NCBI GenBank assembly: GCA_051880495.1
Contig: JBJEOB010000118.1
Coordinates: forward strand, 1-64,000
Source: MGBC120314 sp051880495
Lineage (GTDB): Bacteria > Bacillota > Clostridia > Lachnospirales > Lachnospiraceae
Length of the DNA stretch: 64,000 nucleotides
Direction of reading: 5' to 3'
The notes beneath the pieces were generated by a model that saw only the letters and a program-made list of their open reading frames with translations, was not told where the DNA came from and did not search any database. Within the stretch, counting starts at the first letter, position 1, and every line of letters begins with the position of its first letter. Both the position numbers and the translations under genes were made by a program. This document shows, piece by piece, positions 44,401-52,066 of the stretch.

Positions 44401-46295
44401 TCCTCAAGCTTTGGATTGCTTTTCTTTATAAGATATGTCGCCTCTCTCCTTACGCGGGCAAAATCTTTAACTCTGATTCCCTGATAGGCAGCTTTCCTTT
44501 CGACAATTTTATATATATCCTCCGGCTCCCATACACAGCGCATTACAAGTGTATCCCAGATATCAAAGCTTACCGAGTCATAGCAGTCTATGATTTTTTT
44601 CAGTTCATCTTTTGATTTTGGATTATACCTTACGCGCTTTCTTCCAATATATGACAATTTAATATCTTTTAATCCAAAAAACATCTTACGCGGATTTAAT
44701 CCGTTTTTACCATCAGTTTCCGTATCAATATGAAAATCTATACGATTGGCTCCCGGAAGAAGCTTTACCACCATTTCCTGCATGCCGGCAGTAATTTTAT
44801 CAAGTCTTCCCTGATTTACACCTACCCATGCTTCTGCATTGTTACTGTATGGCGGCGGAACCATTCTGTATGATAAAAGCACATCACATTCCTTTTTGAA
44901 ACGATTATTAATAATAAGATGTGCCTCAGAATCACCTACCCACATTGTTTCAGGATCTTTATTCTCCAATTTGCCATAAAAACCATGTCCGCATACATAG
45001 TCCCTGTTTTCATACATTTCTACTTTTGCATTTTCAATTGAATAATATAAAATTCTGTCCCTCAAAAATGGATTGTCATTTTTCTCGGCATTTAATATCT
45101 TAAATCCTATTTTTAATTTGCTGTCAGGCTCTATAAAACCTTGTATTGCTACCTGCCGCTTTGGTATTTTTACGGTATCGTACAGTTCCTCTCCAATATA
45201 TATCTGCAGCATACGATACTTTGGTACTCCCTCAAACTCAGGCAGCGACAGTCCTGCTGTAAAGTCAAATACTTTCCTTTTTGAACTAAAGTTGGTTATC
45301 TCTATTTCTGCATATTCACTATTACACCACTGCCAGTAATCGGTATCATTTTTTTCAACACCATAAAACCCGCTTAAAACTTTGTAGCTGTCATGGAATA
45401 TGTTCTTTTCCTTGCCGAATTCTCCACGTACATAGTCGTATATACCTGCCATTACTACCTTTTCAAAGGTTTTGTCATATACCGTATCAAAGAAAGTTCT
45501 CTGTGATAGAATGAGTTTCATAATATCCATGGTTGAAACTTTCATCTTATCCGCAAATTTATCCGCAAAGTATAATCTGTTTCTGACGGTATAATACTGT
45601 GACACATCTGACACTTCCGCTCCTGAGCTTGCTCCCACCTTGTGCCACATTCCAACCTCAGGAACATACAATATGTTAAATCCTGCTTCCTTTAATCTGA
45701 CACAGTAGTCCGTATCCTCATAATACAGGAAGTAAGCTTCATCAAATCCACCTACCTTATCCCATGCACATTTAGGCACAAGCATACAGCATCCCGTAGC
45801 AAAATCCACGTTTCTAGGCTTTTTATCTTCTTTATTTTTTTCATTATATTCATAAAGCACCTGCTCGGTACATGCAGTTTCAAAGTCAATTTTGCCTCCG
45901 GCGTACCACAGACAACGTCCCTCTTTAGGGTCATCCCTATAAATTCTTGGTATGGTTACAGTGTTTTCGTCTGCATATTTTAACAAAGTGCTTACTAAAT
46001 TTTCTTCGAGTTCCGTATCGGTATTTAACAAAAGTGCATAGTCAGCTCCATCTTCAAATGCCATCTTCATACCAATATTATTTCCAATTCCCCAACCCAA
46101 ATTATCCCCCAGGTACACTGTACGTACCTGCGGGTAATTTTCTTCTATCAATTGCATAGAGCCATCTTTGGACCCATTATCCAAAACAATAATATTAATG
46201 CGATTATAATTTTGCTTTAAGATACTCTCGATACATGGTATTAAAATATCATATCCGTTATAGTTAACTAATACTACTGTTACCAAACTGCTCAT
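39783..46295 (-). CDS. Giant multidomain glycosyltransferase/methyltransferase (2170 residues)
   Basis: Domains by motif (approximate residues). GT2 glycosyltransferase 1-250 (VTVVLVNYNGYD, LLLNTDTE, GGFDEAYFLYYEDTDYCVR). Two beta-sandwich modules 310-555, each starting GFYG. HAD-like domain 570-765 (SFDIWDTLVMR, LISDMYIS, HIGDNEKADV). A conserved ~350-residue region shared with the protein at 54863-57004. SAM-dependent methyltransferase 1145-1320 (LLEIGGSFGAMTG). A region with a kinase-like element near 1520 (HGYIDLIPLNCFY, then FDQEF). Four tandem ~141-residue beta modules 1630-2170. Start at the ATG after AGGTGA; a TTG seven codons earlier is rejected. GT, methyltransferase and kinase-like parts recall chain-terminating enzymes of ABC-exported glycans (WbdD, WsaE). 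No membrane segments seen. Confidence 0.88.
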   Translation of the reverse strand: MSSLVTVVLVNYNGYDILIPCIESILKQNYNRINIIVLDNGSKDGSMQLIEENYPQVRTVYLGDNLGWGIGNNIGMKMAFEDGADYALLLNTDTELEENLVSTLLKYADENTVTIPRIYRDDPKEGRCLWYAGGKIDFETACTEQVLYEYNEKNKEDKKPRNVDFATGCCMLVPKCAWDKVGGFDEAYFLYYEDTDYCVRLKEAGFNILYVPEVGMWHKVGASSGAEVSDVSQYYTVRNRLYFADKFADKMKVSTMDIMKLILSQRTFFDTVYDKTFEKVVMAGIYDYVRGEFGKEKNIFHDSYKVLSGFYGVEKNDTDYWQWCNSEYAEIEITNFSSKRKVFDFTAGLSLPEFEGVPKYRMLQIYIGEELYDTVKIPKRQVAIQGFIEPDSKLKIGFKILNAEKNDNPFLRDRILYYSIENAKVEMYENRDYVCGHGFYGKLENKDPETMWVGDSEAHLIINNRFKKECDVLLSYRMVPPPYSNNAEAWVGVNQGRLDKITAGMQEMVVKLLPGANRIDFHIDTETDGKNGLNPRKMFFGLKDIKLSYIGRKRVRYNPKSKDELKKIIDCYDSVSFDIWDTLVMRCVWEPEDIYKIVERKAAYQGIRVKDFARVRREATYLIKKSNPKLEDYYSVIQDKFSLRKTEVNRLMKLEIDIEKSLLVPRRDMIDIFNYAVESGKKVSLISDMYISEEITRTIISDIGIDDTVPVFVSCDYDALKTDNLFKIYKDSTDGVRYLHIGDNEKADVRSALSHGIDAAYIRSGRDIMKKTKLSSIISSAVTENDFYMVGMLCQVLCNSPFADRNEDGKFIVNSNAEYGWLYVAPIVTEFMCWLSDELQKEPVDGVLFAARDGYLLNELYRVMKSSNKRFNLPDYYYFLTSRAQATLCGISDVKDAEEILKVPYAGTEEEKLQHRFLFDKEQLGGNTLDNIISNSAKQRNIYLEYMRKLGIKDDGSYVLYDFVSSGTSQKWLQKFVPFGIKGKYFCKSKIEWIDQSDIDSLYVNDGINVSDSYLYKSYKNLEKIMTSDKPSLWYFDEDGQPVYEKEHRTPGQIRALKEIHLGIRKYFAQFMKMWNPSEAISQIIPEQMLALLESDIIEKKCAGISGIELRDDWVNDNAAETLDDSDIEAFKAIMEGKADNPASLLKESDSFTIFYNFSEMRKSLLNWYPFDKESNLLEIGGSFGAMTGLFLEKCREVTVFEFSEKKAQAIRKRYDKSAGLSVVSGKKPSAVVNTKYDYIVVTADCCRNCKNPTESWNEIVREAAGLLAKNGTLLLAIDNAEGTKYQCGYPLPGKDSINENGDEPVTTRNRLLMQAKKLGLNYKFYYPLPDYRLAQEIYSDDCLPDGNLRDRVMNYYVAGRCLNTNESEIYGKVKQYDALPEVCNSFLLECRFDDTHTDIQYVSLTTDRGEKNGFATVVKENIVEKTALYEAGRMGLLRSCDNIHLLSDRGVPVVKHELIDDKLIMPRIRHEKLVNVLRDIAACDRESFIKELDKCRDYILMSSDSKKVKGKVILQHGYIDLIPLNCFYDNGEYMYFDQEFEVSDCPLDYIMFRLLHYTYASCPDIEEYVPIEDMKDRYGIKDQWEKYSAIEDKFIFENRQHDINHMFFKWVENGNTRDPYFEDDNWRITLLSGFDNVEEDEVNRWSWATMREALLLVTNKSGEEKNCNLQFEMSHATDEDSLVVIEGMDKQKWTVGITDKSFLTFPVAANSSYWIRFTYNGTMKADKARNLAFQILNLKISNDDNVFGWLKETPKRESYLATEECDIKLLKGFDDFEYDGENRWSWANENEARILVINKSHEKIKRFIEFGLESPPNGESVSISLDDSMDRRWNLSTPMLHGVSVEIEPYGNYWLHFVVGDGSSRTKGSRSRKMLFQLRNLHFADEKVFNWLREIPDRDPYLVQDDCEVRLLSGFDNLEIGDGNRWSWCVNKESRIAILNRTGQNVTKCIKYVLESSPDGTSRNIRIDDSNGGYRVCSTPCVCNVKVEIEAYGSYWVHYVIEGEEETVSHGGERELLFQLRNLHFVDETAFDWLMEMPYRGPYLEDDECEVKLLSGFDDLEADEQNRWSWAIEPETQIVVSNKSSSKIKKCIRFILESSATSERQEVCLEDSFGKKWQIRTPDVFTVTVELKPHGTYCIKCSLKHFEYKKTGEGRQMLFQLRNPKFVEE

Positions 46296-46316
46296 ATTAT
46301 ATCTCTCACCTATCAA

Positions 46317-46859
46317 TTATGGATTATAAATAAAATTGTTACCTAATCTGTCAAATACGGCAATTCTGCTTCTTGGAATACCTGACCTGAATAAATTATC
46401 AATAATTTCTATATATCTTTGCTGGACCGTAATTACATAAACAGCGTCCGGATATTGATTAATACAGTCATCATGTCTTAACACCGGCTTACCAAGATAT
46501 TCCGTTTTGGAAGTTCCGTTGTCACACAAGGCAACTATGTGGTCACAACCGCCATTTATAAATGAGTTTGCAACAAACATGCCCATTTTACCTGCGCCAT
46601 AAATAACAACCGGACTGCCCTCATTATGCTGATAAATAACCTTCTGGCGGAAATTCTCGTAAAAACGGATTTCCTCCGGTGTACCTGTTAATACATTTTT
46701 ATGCTCAACCGGAATCTTGCGGATTCTGTCCGCTTCCTCCTGAATTTTACTATAAATCTCGGCATATACCATAAACTCATCATTAACAATATCCAGAGTT
46801 GCACCACTCATGGCACATGTCCGTATCAAAGCAATTTCACTGTCTAAATTAATATTCAT
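46317..46859 (-). CDS. Small protein with PglD-like Rossmann domain
   Basis: 180 residues. The N-terminal ~75 residues are helical and unrecognised. Residues ~82-178 form a Rossmann-type unit starting VVIYGAGKMGMF, with ALCDNG after the second strand and LGKPVL before a segment ending YVITVQ. This resembles the N-terminal domain of sugar acyltransferases such as PglD, but no acyltransferase follows. Similar domains end the GT2 at 53602 and begin the protein at 54863. Function unknown; perhaps nucleotide-sugar binding or a docking partner. It lies 21 bases before the giant gene. Confidence 0.72.
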   Translation of the reverse strand: MNINLDSEIALIRTCAMSGATLDIVNDEFMVYAEIYSKIQEEADRIRKIPVEHKNVLTGTPEEIRFYENFRQKVIYQHNEGSPVVIYGAGKMGMFVANSFINGGCDHIVALCDNGTSKTEYLGKPVLRHDDCINQYPDAVYVITVQQRYIEIIDNLFRSGIPRSRIAVFDRLGNNFIYNP

Positions 46860-46861
46860 AT

Positions 46862-48040
46862 CTATTCCTCTGAAAGAAAATCATATATTTGCTGCACAAT
46901 GTAATCTCCATTGTATTCACGTTCTGCATAATCCTTAGCACGTCTAGAAAGCTCTGTTCTGAATTCTTCATTTTCAATCATGTTCATAACAGCCGTATAA
47001 AGGTTTCCTTCAATGTCATCAAGCTGAATCTTACATACGCAGTCATCAGGCAGTTCTGAAAACCATCCGCCGTTATTGGTAATGCATGGTTTACCGGTCT
47101 GAAGTATTCGCAGCATTGCCGCTGATGTCTCTCCCATTGAAGGATATCTGAGGTTGACTATAATATCTGAGTATTCCACAAAACTGTTAAATTCATCAAG
47201 TTCAGTATATCCTGTCTTAAGAATCAGTCCGTCCTGCAATTCTTCGTCAGCGTATCCACCTTCACCAACCATAAGATAGCAGATTTTTTTATCGAGTTTG
47301 GCTGCAATTTTTTTGACAACACGCGCAACTTCCAGATTAAGCTTTGTATGCGCAATATAACCAAACGATGATATAAGAAGTGCATCCTTAGGAACATTAT
47401 ATTTTTCAAACAATTCATCCCTGTCAATAATCTTTGGATTATCTTCCATCTGCTTAATTATATTAATCTTTCGCATATTCTTTTCTTCTATAAGACCGCT
47501 GGCGAGTGCCTTGTCATAAGAATATTTTGAATGAACCATCAGTTTGTTGTCTGATGCCAGCAATTCTCTGTTTAACGGCATATCTGCAGAAAGGTGCTTT
47601 TGTTCAAGCAACGGCAGATTGCTCTGCTTAATTGCATTTTTGATTGTAAGAAATGCATCAAGTCCTTCATTACAATAAATGCTTGAATAAAGGTCCTGCT
47701 TTTCCTGGTGGTATCCCACATACAGATAATAAATTATAAAATCATGCAGAATAACCATACCCGGGTGTTCTAAGGCAGTCTTATAAATGTACTGATGAAA
47801 CCACGGATTGTTTCCAATATTATAGATTTTGTAATCATAATCATCAAAGTTAATCGGTGCTATTCCATACTTCAATGCAGGCAGGTGGCTTAAGCTCTCT
47901 TCTACAATATCATACTTTTCTGTATAAAGTGTGATGTCAAATTTCTTTTCAAGTGCCTTTACAAGCATTACTGAATAATCTGAAATTCCACTCGGCTGAG
48001 GTGGAAACGGGCTTGCATATAATAACTTAGGTTTGTCCAT
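46862..48040 (-). CDS. Glycosyltransferase, GT4-like
   Basis: 392-residue GT-B fold enzyme. N-terminal acceptor domain begins LLYASPFPPQPSGISDYS; the C-terminal donor domain has ISSFGYIAHTKLN, LMVGEGGY, LRYPSMGETSAAMLRILQTG with the GT4-type Glu, and a final AKDYAEREYN helix. Acts in the cytoplasm using a nucleotide sugar. It and the next two genes form a run of three GT4-type enzymes, as in D-rhamnan loci, so GDP-D-rhamnose or GDP-mannose is a sensible but unproven donor. Confidence 0.9.
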   Translation of the reverse strand: MDKPKLLYASPFPPQPSGISDYSVMLVKALEKKFDITLYTEKYDIVEESLSHLPALKYGIAPINFDDYDYKIYNIGNNPWFHQYIYKTALEHPGMVILHDFIIYYLYVGYHQEKQDLYSSIYCNEGLDAFLTIKNAIKQSNLPLLEQKHLSADMPLNRELLASDNKLMVHSKYSYDKALASGLIEEKNMRKINIIKQMEDNPKIIDRDELFEKYNVPKDALLISSFGYIAHTKLNLEVARVVKKIAAKLDKKICYLMVGEGGYADEELQDGLILKTGYTELDEFNSFVEYSDIIVNLRYPSMGETSAAMLRILQTGKPCITNNGGWFSELPDDCVCKIQLDDIEGNLYTAVMNMIENEEFRTELSRRAKDYAEREYNGDYIVQQIYDFLSEE

Positions 48041-48065
48041 AAGTATCCTCTTTTCTTTTAATAAA

Positions 48066-49112
48066 TTAATCTGAAAGCAGCTGGTCTATTACATAGTCCC
48101 AGTCCATATGCTTATCAATAAGTGACTTTCTGCCATTCTGTCCGAGACGTTTTGCCTCATCTTTATGTGTATAAAGATAATCTATCTTCTGGGCAATTAT
48201 TCTTGGATCATCGTCCACTATATAGCCATTGTAATTATCTTCAACAAACTCAAGAGGTCCTCCTGCATCCTTATGGACAATTACAGGTTTTTCAGAGAAA
48301 AATCCCTCTAAAGTTATGTATCCGTAATCCTCATTGTAAGCTCCAAAGTATACACCAAGGCAATTAGCATAATAATTTATCTTTTCTTCTTCAGAAATGA
48401 AACCTGCCATTGTAACTCTGTCCTCAAGGTGGTTCATTTTAATGACATCATCAATGTAATCAAGTTCCGCTTTACTTCCGCTTCCCGCAATTACAATTTT
48501 GGCATCGGTTGTTAAGTATTTAGCTGCCTCGACAAGATTTCTCTGTCTCTTTATCTGGTCAATACGGCTTGCATAGAAAATGTAATCGCCATATGACTCA
48601 CAATGAAGCTTCTCGTAATTAAGCGGAGGGTGATACAGCGGTGTTGATTCTATTCCATTATACTCTAACAGCCTGTTTGATGTATTCTGTGCATTTGTAA
48701 AAATCTTTTTGGCCTCAGGAATATATTTACAGTCACAATCCTTAATAAACTGCCTTACTTCCTCTCCATTAGGGAGGTTATGAATGTCACCGTATGGTGT
48801 GTTCCACAAATCATATGCCTGTCTGTGCTGATGAAGAAGCCATAATACCTTATTGTCATGTTTTACGTAATATGCCGGGAATTTCATTGCAATTACCCTG
48901 TCAATTTTTTCTCCGTTTACTTCCGTAAGGTCCATCAGACGTCCCATAGTCATACAGTTAACCAATGTCTCCCAAGGATACCATTTAAAAGGTATTGTAA
49001 CAATATCAACCTGGTGTCCTCTCTTTTTCAGCTCATTTTTAAGCATTTCTGCATGTATCTCCGCACCACCCGTAATAAATGGCACCTGAACCATTGCTAT
49101 CGCAACTCTCAT
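48066..49112 (-). CDS. Glycosyltransferase, GT4 family
   Basis: 348-residue retaining GT-B enzyme. Opening MVQVPFITGGAEIHAEMLKN has the glycine-rich acceptor loop. The donor half shows FYASRIDQIKRQRNLVEAA, IAGSGSKAELD and the EX7E-type motif in GAYNEDYGYITLEGFFSEKP. Its ATG overlaps the TGA of the upstream GT4 gene by 4 bases, so translation is coupled. Middle enzyme of the three-GT4 run. Confidence 0.94.
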   Translation of the reverse strand: MRVAIAMVQVPFITGGAEIHAEMLKNELKKRGHQVDIVTIPFKWYPWETLVNCMTMGRLMDLTEVNGEKIDRVIAMKFPAYYVKHDNKVLWLLHQHRQAYDLWNTPYGDIHNLPNGEEVRQFIKDCDCKYIPEAKKIFTNAQNTSNRLLEYNGIESTPLYHPPLNYEKLHCESYGDYIFYASRIDQIKRQRNLVEAAKYLTTDAKIVIAGSGSKAELDYIDDVIKMNHLEDRVTMAGFISEEEKINYYANCLGVYFGAYNEDYGYITLEGFFSEKPVIVHKDAGGPLEFVEDNYNGYIVDDDPRIIAQKIDYLYTHKDEAKRLGQNGRKSLIDKHMDWDYVIDQLLSD

Positions 49113-50197
49113 ACCAATTCCAGTCCTTTCGCAAATTCTTTTTCAAAGCTCTCCCTTATCTGCTTATATGAAAATCTGCTTTCATAATTTTTTCTGCCTG
49201 TTTCACTTAAATATTTTTTATGTTCGATATCATCCTTAATTGTTTTAAGTGCAGCCGCAAATTCGTGCGGATCATTGCCAAGAACAATCTGGTTAGGTCC
49301 TATTGTTTCAGGAACTGCACATTCCCTTAATGCAACTACAGGCAGTTTAAAGAACTGCGCCTCAACAATAGGCACACAGAAGCCTTCATGCTCACTGCAG
49401 CAAAGCATCACATCACTTCCAAGATAATATGACATAAGCGTGCTGTCATTTATTTCACCTATAAATTCCACAAGATGATCAAGTCCGTATTCATGTATAC
49501 GTGACATAACAAGTTCATTATATCCCGGAATTCCTTCATCAAATTTACCTATAATTCGCAATTTGACATTTGAATCATAATGATCTCTGTAACAGCGCAG
49601 CACATCAAGTAACATAAGATGTCCCTTATTAGGTGCAACACGTCCTACAAATAAAAGATTCAGCTTATCTGTTTCAAGCAGCTCCTTTAAAATGTTTTCG
49701 TCCGGTTTAACCTGACTCCACTCCTCGATTTTATTAAATGGAGCCGAAATGCCTATCCTGTCCTGATTAAATTCCTTTAAATCCTCTGCATTATAATATG
49801 AATCTGCAATCCAGTATGCATTCGGGAACTCTTTAATAAACAAATCTGTCTGCTCTCTTCCAAGCTTGCACTGGTTATATGCAAAATCATTATATGGCTC
49901 AAAAAATGCCTCCGGCGTAATATTATGGTACTTAAATATAATCTTTCCCTTCGTCTTTTTTAATATTTCGTACCCTTCATTCCAATATACACTGTGATGA
50001 TACAGAAGCACCAGCTGTGGGTCGTCTAACAACTCGTCAAGGCTCTCCCTGCTGATATAAGACACATTAGGATTAAACTGATTTGGGGCAAAAACCAGAC
50101 ACTTATTATTCTCACTGATTATTTTAAATTCAGCCTCAATATCATTTCCTATAGCATCATGTGTTGTAACTGTGTTATGCATAATAATAACAGTCAT
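49109..50197 (-). CDS. Glycosyltransferase, GT4 family
   Basis: 362-residue GT-B enzyme. Donor-domain motifs: NLLFVGRVAPNKGHLMLLDV, LRIIGKFDEGIPGYN and CCSEHEGFCVPIVEAQFFKL, with both glutamates of the EX7E motif. A good AAGGAG precedes the ATG. First of the three translationally linked GT4 genes, directly downstream of the AraC-type regulator gene. Confidence 0.95.
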   Translation of the reverse strand: MTVIIMHNTVTTHDAIGNDIEAEFKIISENNKCLVFAPNQFNPNVSYISRESLDELLDDPQLVLLYHHSVYWNEGYEILKKTKGKIIFKYHNITPEAFFEPYNDFAYNQCKLGREQTDLFIKEFPNAYWIADSYYNAEDLKEFNQDRIGISAPFNKIEEWSQVKPDENILKELLETDKLNLLFVGRVAPNKGHLMLLDVLRCYRDHYDSNVKLRIIGKFDEGIPGYNELVMSRIHEYGLDHLVEFIGEINDSTLMSYYLGSDVMLCCSEHEGFCVPIVEAQFFKLPVVALRECAVPETIGPNQIVLGNDPHEFAAALKTIKDDIEHKKYLSETGRKNYESRFSYKQIRESFEKEFAKGLELV

Positions 50198-50227
50198 ACG
50201 TATACTCTCCTTTTATTGTAATAGAAT

Positions 50228-51073
50228 TTAATCCTTAATCCACTGGGCCCAGTTTTTCCTGTATTCCTCAGGAGTCATTGACTCATTTTCCTTAAACAGT
50301 CTGTAAAACAAATCTTCATTCTGCACGCCTGATTCAACTATAACATCCGATATCGGCTTTATTGTAAATCTAAGCAATTCCTTCGCCGCATTGAATCTTC
50401 TGTTTAAGATATAATCCCTCAGTCCGATGCCGTATCCGTGTTCAAACATTTTGTCCAGTTCTTCCTGGGATGTGTCGAACTTCTCAACTATCATTGCAAT
50501 AAGATTCTCTTCCTTAAAATTGCTGTTAATAAACTCTCTGACATCCTTGAGCTTAGGCTTATCACTTCTTTGCAGCGCACATTCAACCAAAAGATGCGTA
50601 AGTTCTGCATGTACTTCAAGTTCAGATGCATTTTCCTTTATAAGCTGATATATTTTATCTACCGAATTCTGAACAACACTCTCTTCAGTCAGCTTGAAAA
50701 CAATTGAGCCGTTCTTTTCCATGAACAAATCGTGATATTCTCTGGCACAATTTCCGTTAAAGTGAATCCATGCAAGCTGCCACGGTTCCTCTTCGCTGCT
50801 GATATGCTCAAATGCCTCATGACAGTCTATCCACACACAGTCACCCTTATGAAGTTTAATTACCTGGGAATTTTGTGTAATGGTTCCGCTGCCTTTCGTC
50901 ACCTGGAAGATAAGGTATGAATCAAGATTTTCCCTCCTGCACACATGAGGTACAAGACTCTCTAACTTACCTACTTCCTGAACATAGAGAAGATTTTTTT
51001 TAGCAAATGTTCCCGGCGTATGCAGCATTCTGTCTGATTTGGTTACGCCTTCTGACGCAAACATATTTTCCAT
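50228..51073 (-). CDS. AraC-family transcriptional regulator
   Basis: 281 residues from the ATG with GAGGG 7 bases upstream; a TTG seven codons earlier is rejected. The N-terminal cupin sensor (about 35-110) has SYLIFQVTKGSGTITQNSQ and KGDCVWIDCHEAFEHIS, as in arabinose- or rhamnose-type ligand-binding regulators. The C-terminal two-helix-turn-helix domain (about 185-278) ends DLFYRLFKENESMTPEEYRK. It lies inside the operon between rmd and the GT4 genes, so it may control the locus in response to a sugar. Confidence 0.9.
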   Translation of the reverse strand: MENMFASEGVTKSDRMLHTPGTFAKKNLLYVQEVGKLESLVPHVCRRENLDSYLIFQVTKGSGTITQNSQVIKLHKGDCVWIDCHEAFEHISSEEEPWQLAWIHFNGNCAREYHDLFMEKNGSIVFKLTEESVVQNSVDKIYQLIKENASELEVHAELTHLLVECALQRSDKPKLKDVREFINSNFKEENLIAMIVEKFDTSQEELDKMFEHGYGIGLRDYILNRRFNAAKELLRFTIKPISDVIVESGVQNEDLFYRLFKENESMTPEEYRKNWAQWIKD

Positions 51074-51075
51074 CT

Positions 51076-52017
51076 CTATACCCTCTCTCTCCAATAATTC
51101 AACGTTTCCTGTATAGTCTGTTTTAACGGTATTTCAGGTTTCCATCCTGTAACGGAATTGAGTTTTGAAATATCCGCCTCAATAATCGGAACATCCACAG
51201 GACGAATCTTATTCTGGTCTATCTCAACCCTGATATCAACTGTTGACAGCGAAATGATAAGGTCAAGAATTTCCTGAATTGCATAAGCATGTCCGCTTCC
51301 GACATTATATGTCTCACCGGGTTTTCCTTTCTGTATAAGAAGTGCATATGCCCTTACAACATCACGCACATCCGTAAAATCACGTCTGGCCGCAAGATTT
51401 CCGACATACATTACCGGTTCCTTCTTACCAGCCTCAATCTCTGCAACCTGCTTACAAAAATCAGAAACCACAAATATTGGAGCCTGTGCCGGTCCAATAT
51501 GATTAAATGCCCTTACCATCATCATATTCATACCGTATGCCTGTGCATAAATGCTTCCAATCATATTCTGGCATACCTTAGTTGCCGCATAGATATTTCC
51601 CGGTCTTACATGATTATCTTCTTTTATAGGAACCTCGCCTTCACGAATATGACCATATTCCTCTCCGGAACCTATAAGAAGTATATTAGGTTTGTAAAAC
51701 AGTTCTCTTGCCGCATCCATCACGTTAATGCTACCCTTTACATTAACATCTATCGTAAGTCCCGGATTTTTCCATGCAACACTGACCGAGCTCTGCGCGG
51801 CCAGGTGAAAAATATAGTCAGGTCTTACATCATACAAAAGACTTACTATCTCGTCCTTATCCAAAATATTCAAATCATGTACCGCCGCATTTTCAATCTC
51901 CAGACAATCATGAGGAAGTTTGGTAACATGTACTTCCATATTGTGGTTATCCATTAATTCTCTGGCAAGATAGCTGCCCACAAAACCGGCCGCCCCAATT
52001 ATTAAAGCCTTTTTCAT
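51076..52017 (-). CDS. rmd: GDP-4-keto-6-deoxy-D-mannose reductase (Rmd-like)
   Basis: 313-residue SDR that would reduce the Gmd product to GDP-D-rhamnose. Signatures: IGAAGFVGSYLAREL, GSGEEYGHI, YAATK (Tyr/Lys pair), RAFNHIGPAQAPIFVVSDFC, GNLAARRDFTDVRDVVRAY, YNVGSGHAYAIQEIL and RPVDVPIIEAD. The FNHIGP and DFTDVRDVVRAY stretches are characteristic of Rmd rather than of fucose synthase, which also epimerises. Gmd is encoded 20 kb away in the same locus. It follows the LicD gene at 52067 by about 49 bases. Confidence 0.9.
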   Translation of the reverse strand: MKKALIIGAAGFVGSYLARELMDNHNMEVHVTKLPHDCLEIENAAVHDLNILDKDEIVSLLYDVRPDYIFHLAAQSSVSVAWKNPGLTIDVNVKGSINVMDAARELFYKPNILLIGSGEEYGHIREGEVPIKEDNHVRPGNIYAATKVCQNMIGSIYAQAYGMNMMMVRAFNHIGPAQAPIFVVSDFCKQVAEIEAGKKEPVMYVGNLAARRDFTDVRDVVRAYALLIQKGKPGETYNVGSGHAYAIQEILDLIISLSTVDIRVEIDQNKIRPVDVPIIEADISKLNSVTGWKPEIPLKQTIQETLNYWRERV

Positions 52018-52066
52018 TCCTTCATTTAAGAGGTATTGATTACCTCTTCCTTTCCCTTTAATCGTT

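Noticed and set aside
51289..51957. 222-codon plus-strand open frame
   Set aside because: It is antisense to the Rmd-like gene, whose motifs are complete; the translation is Cys/His/Tyr-rich with no family signature and no ribosome-binding site.
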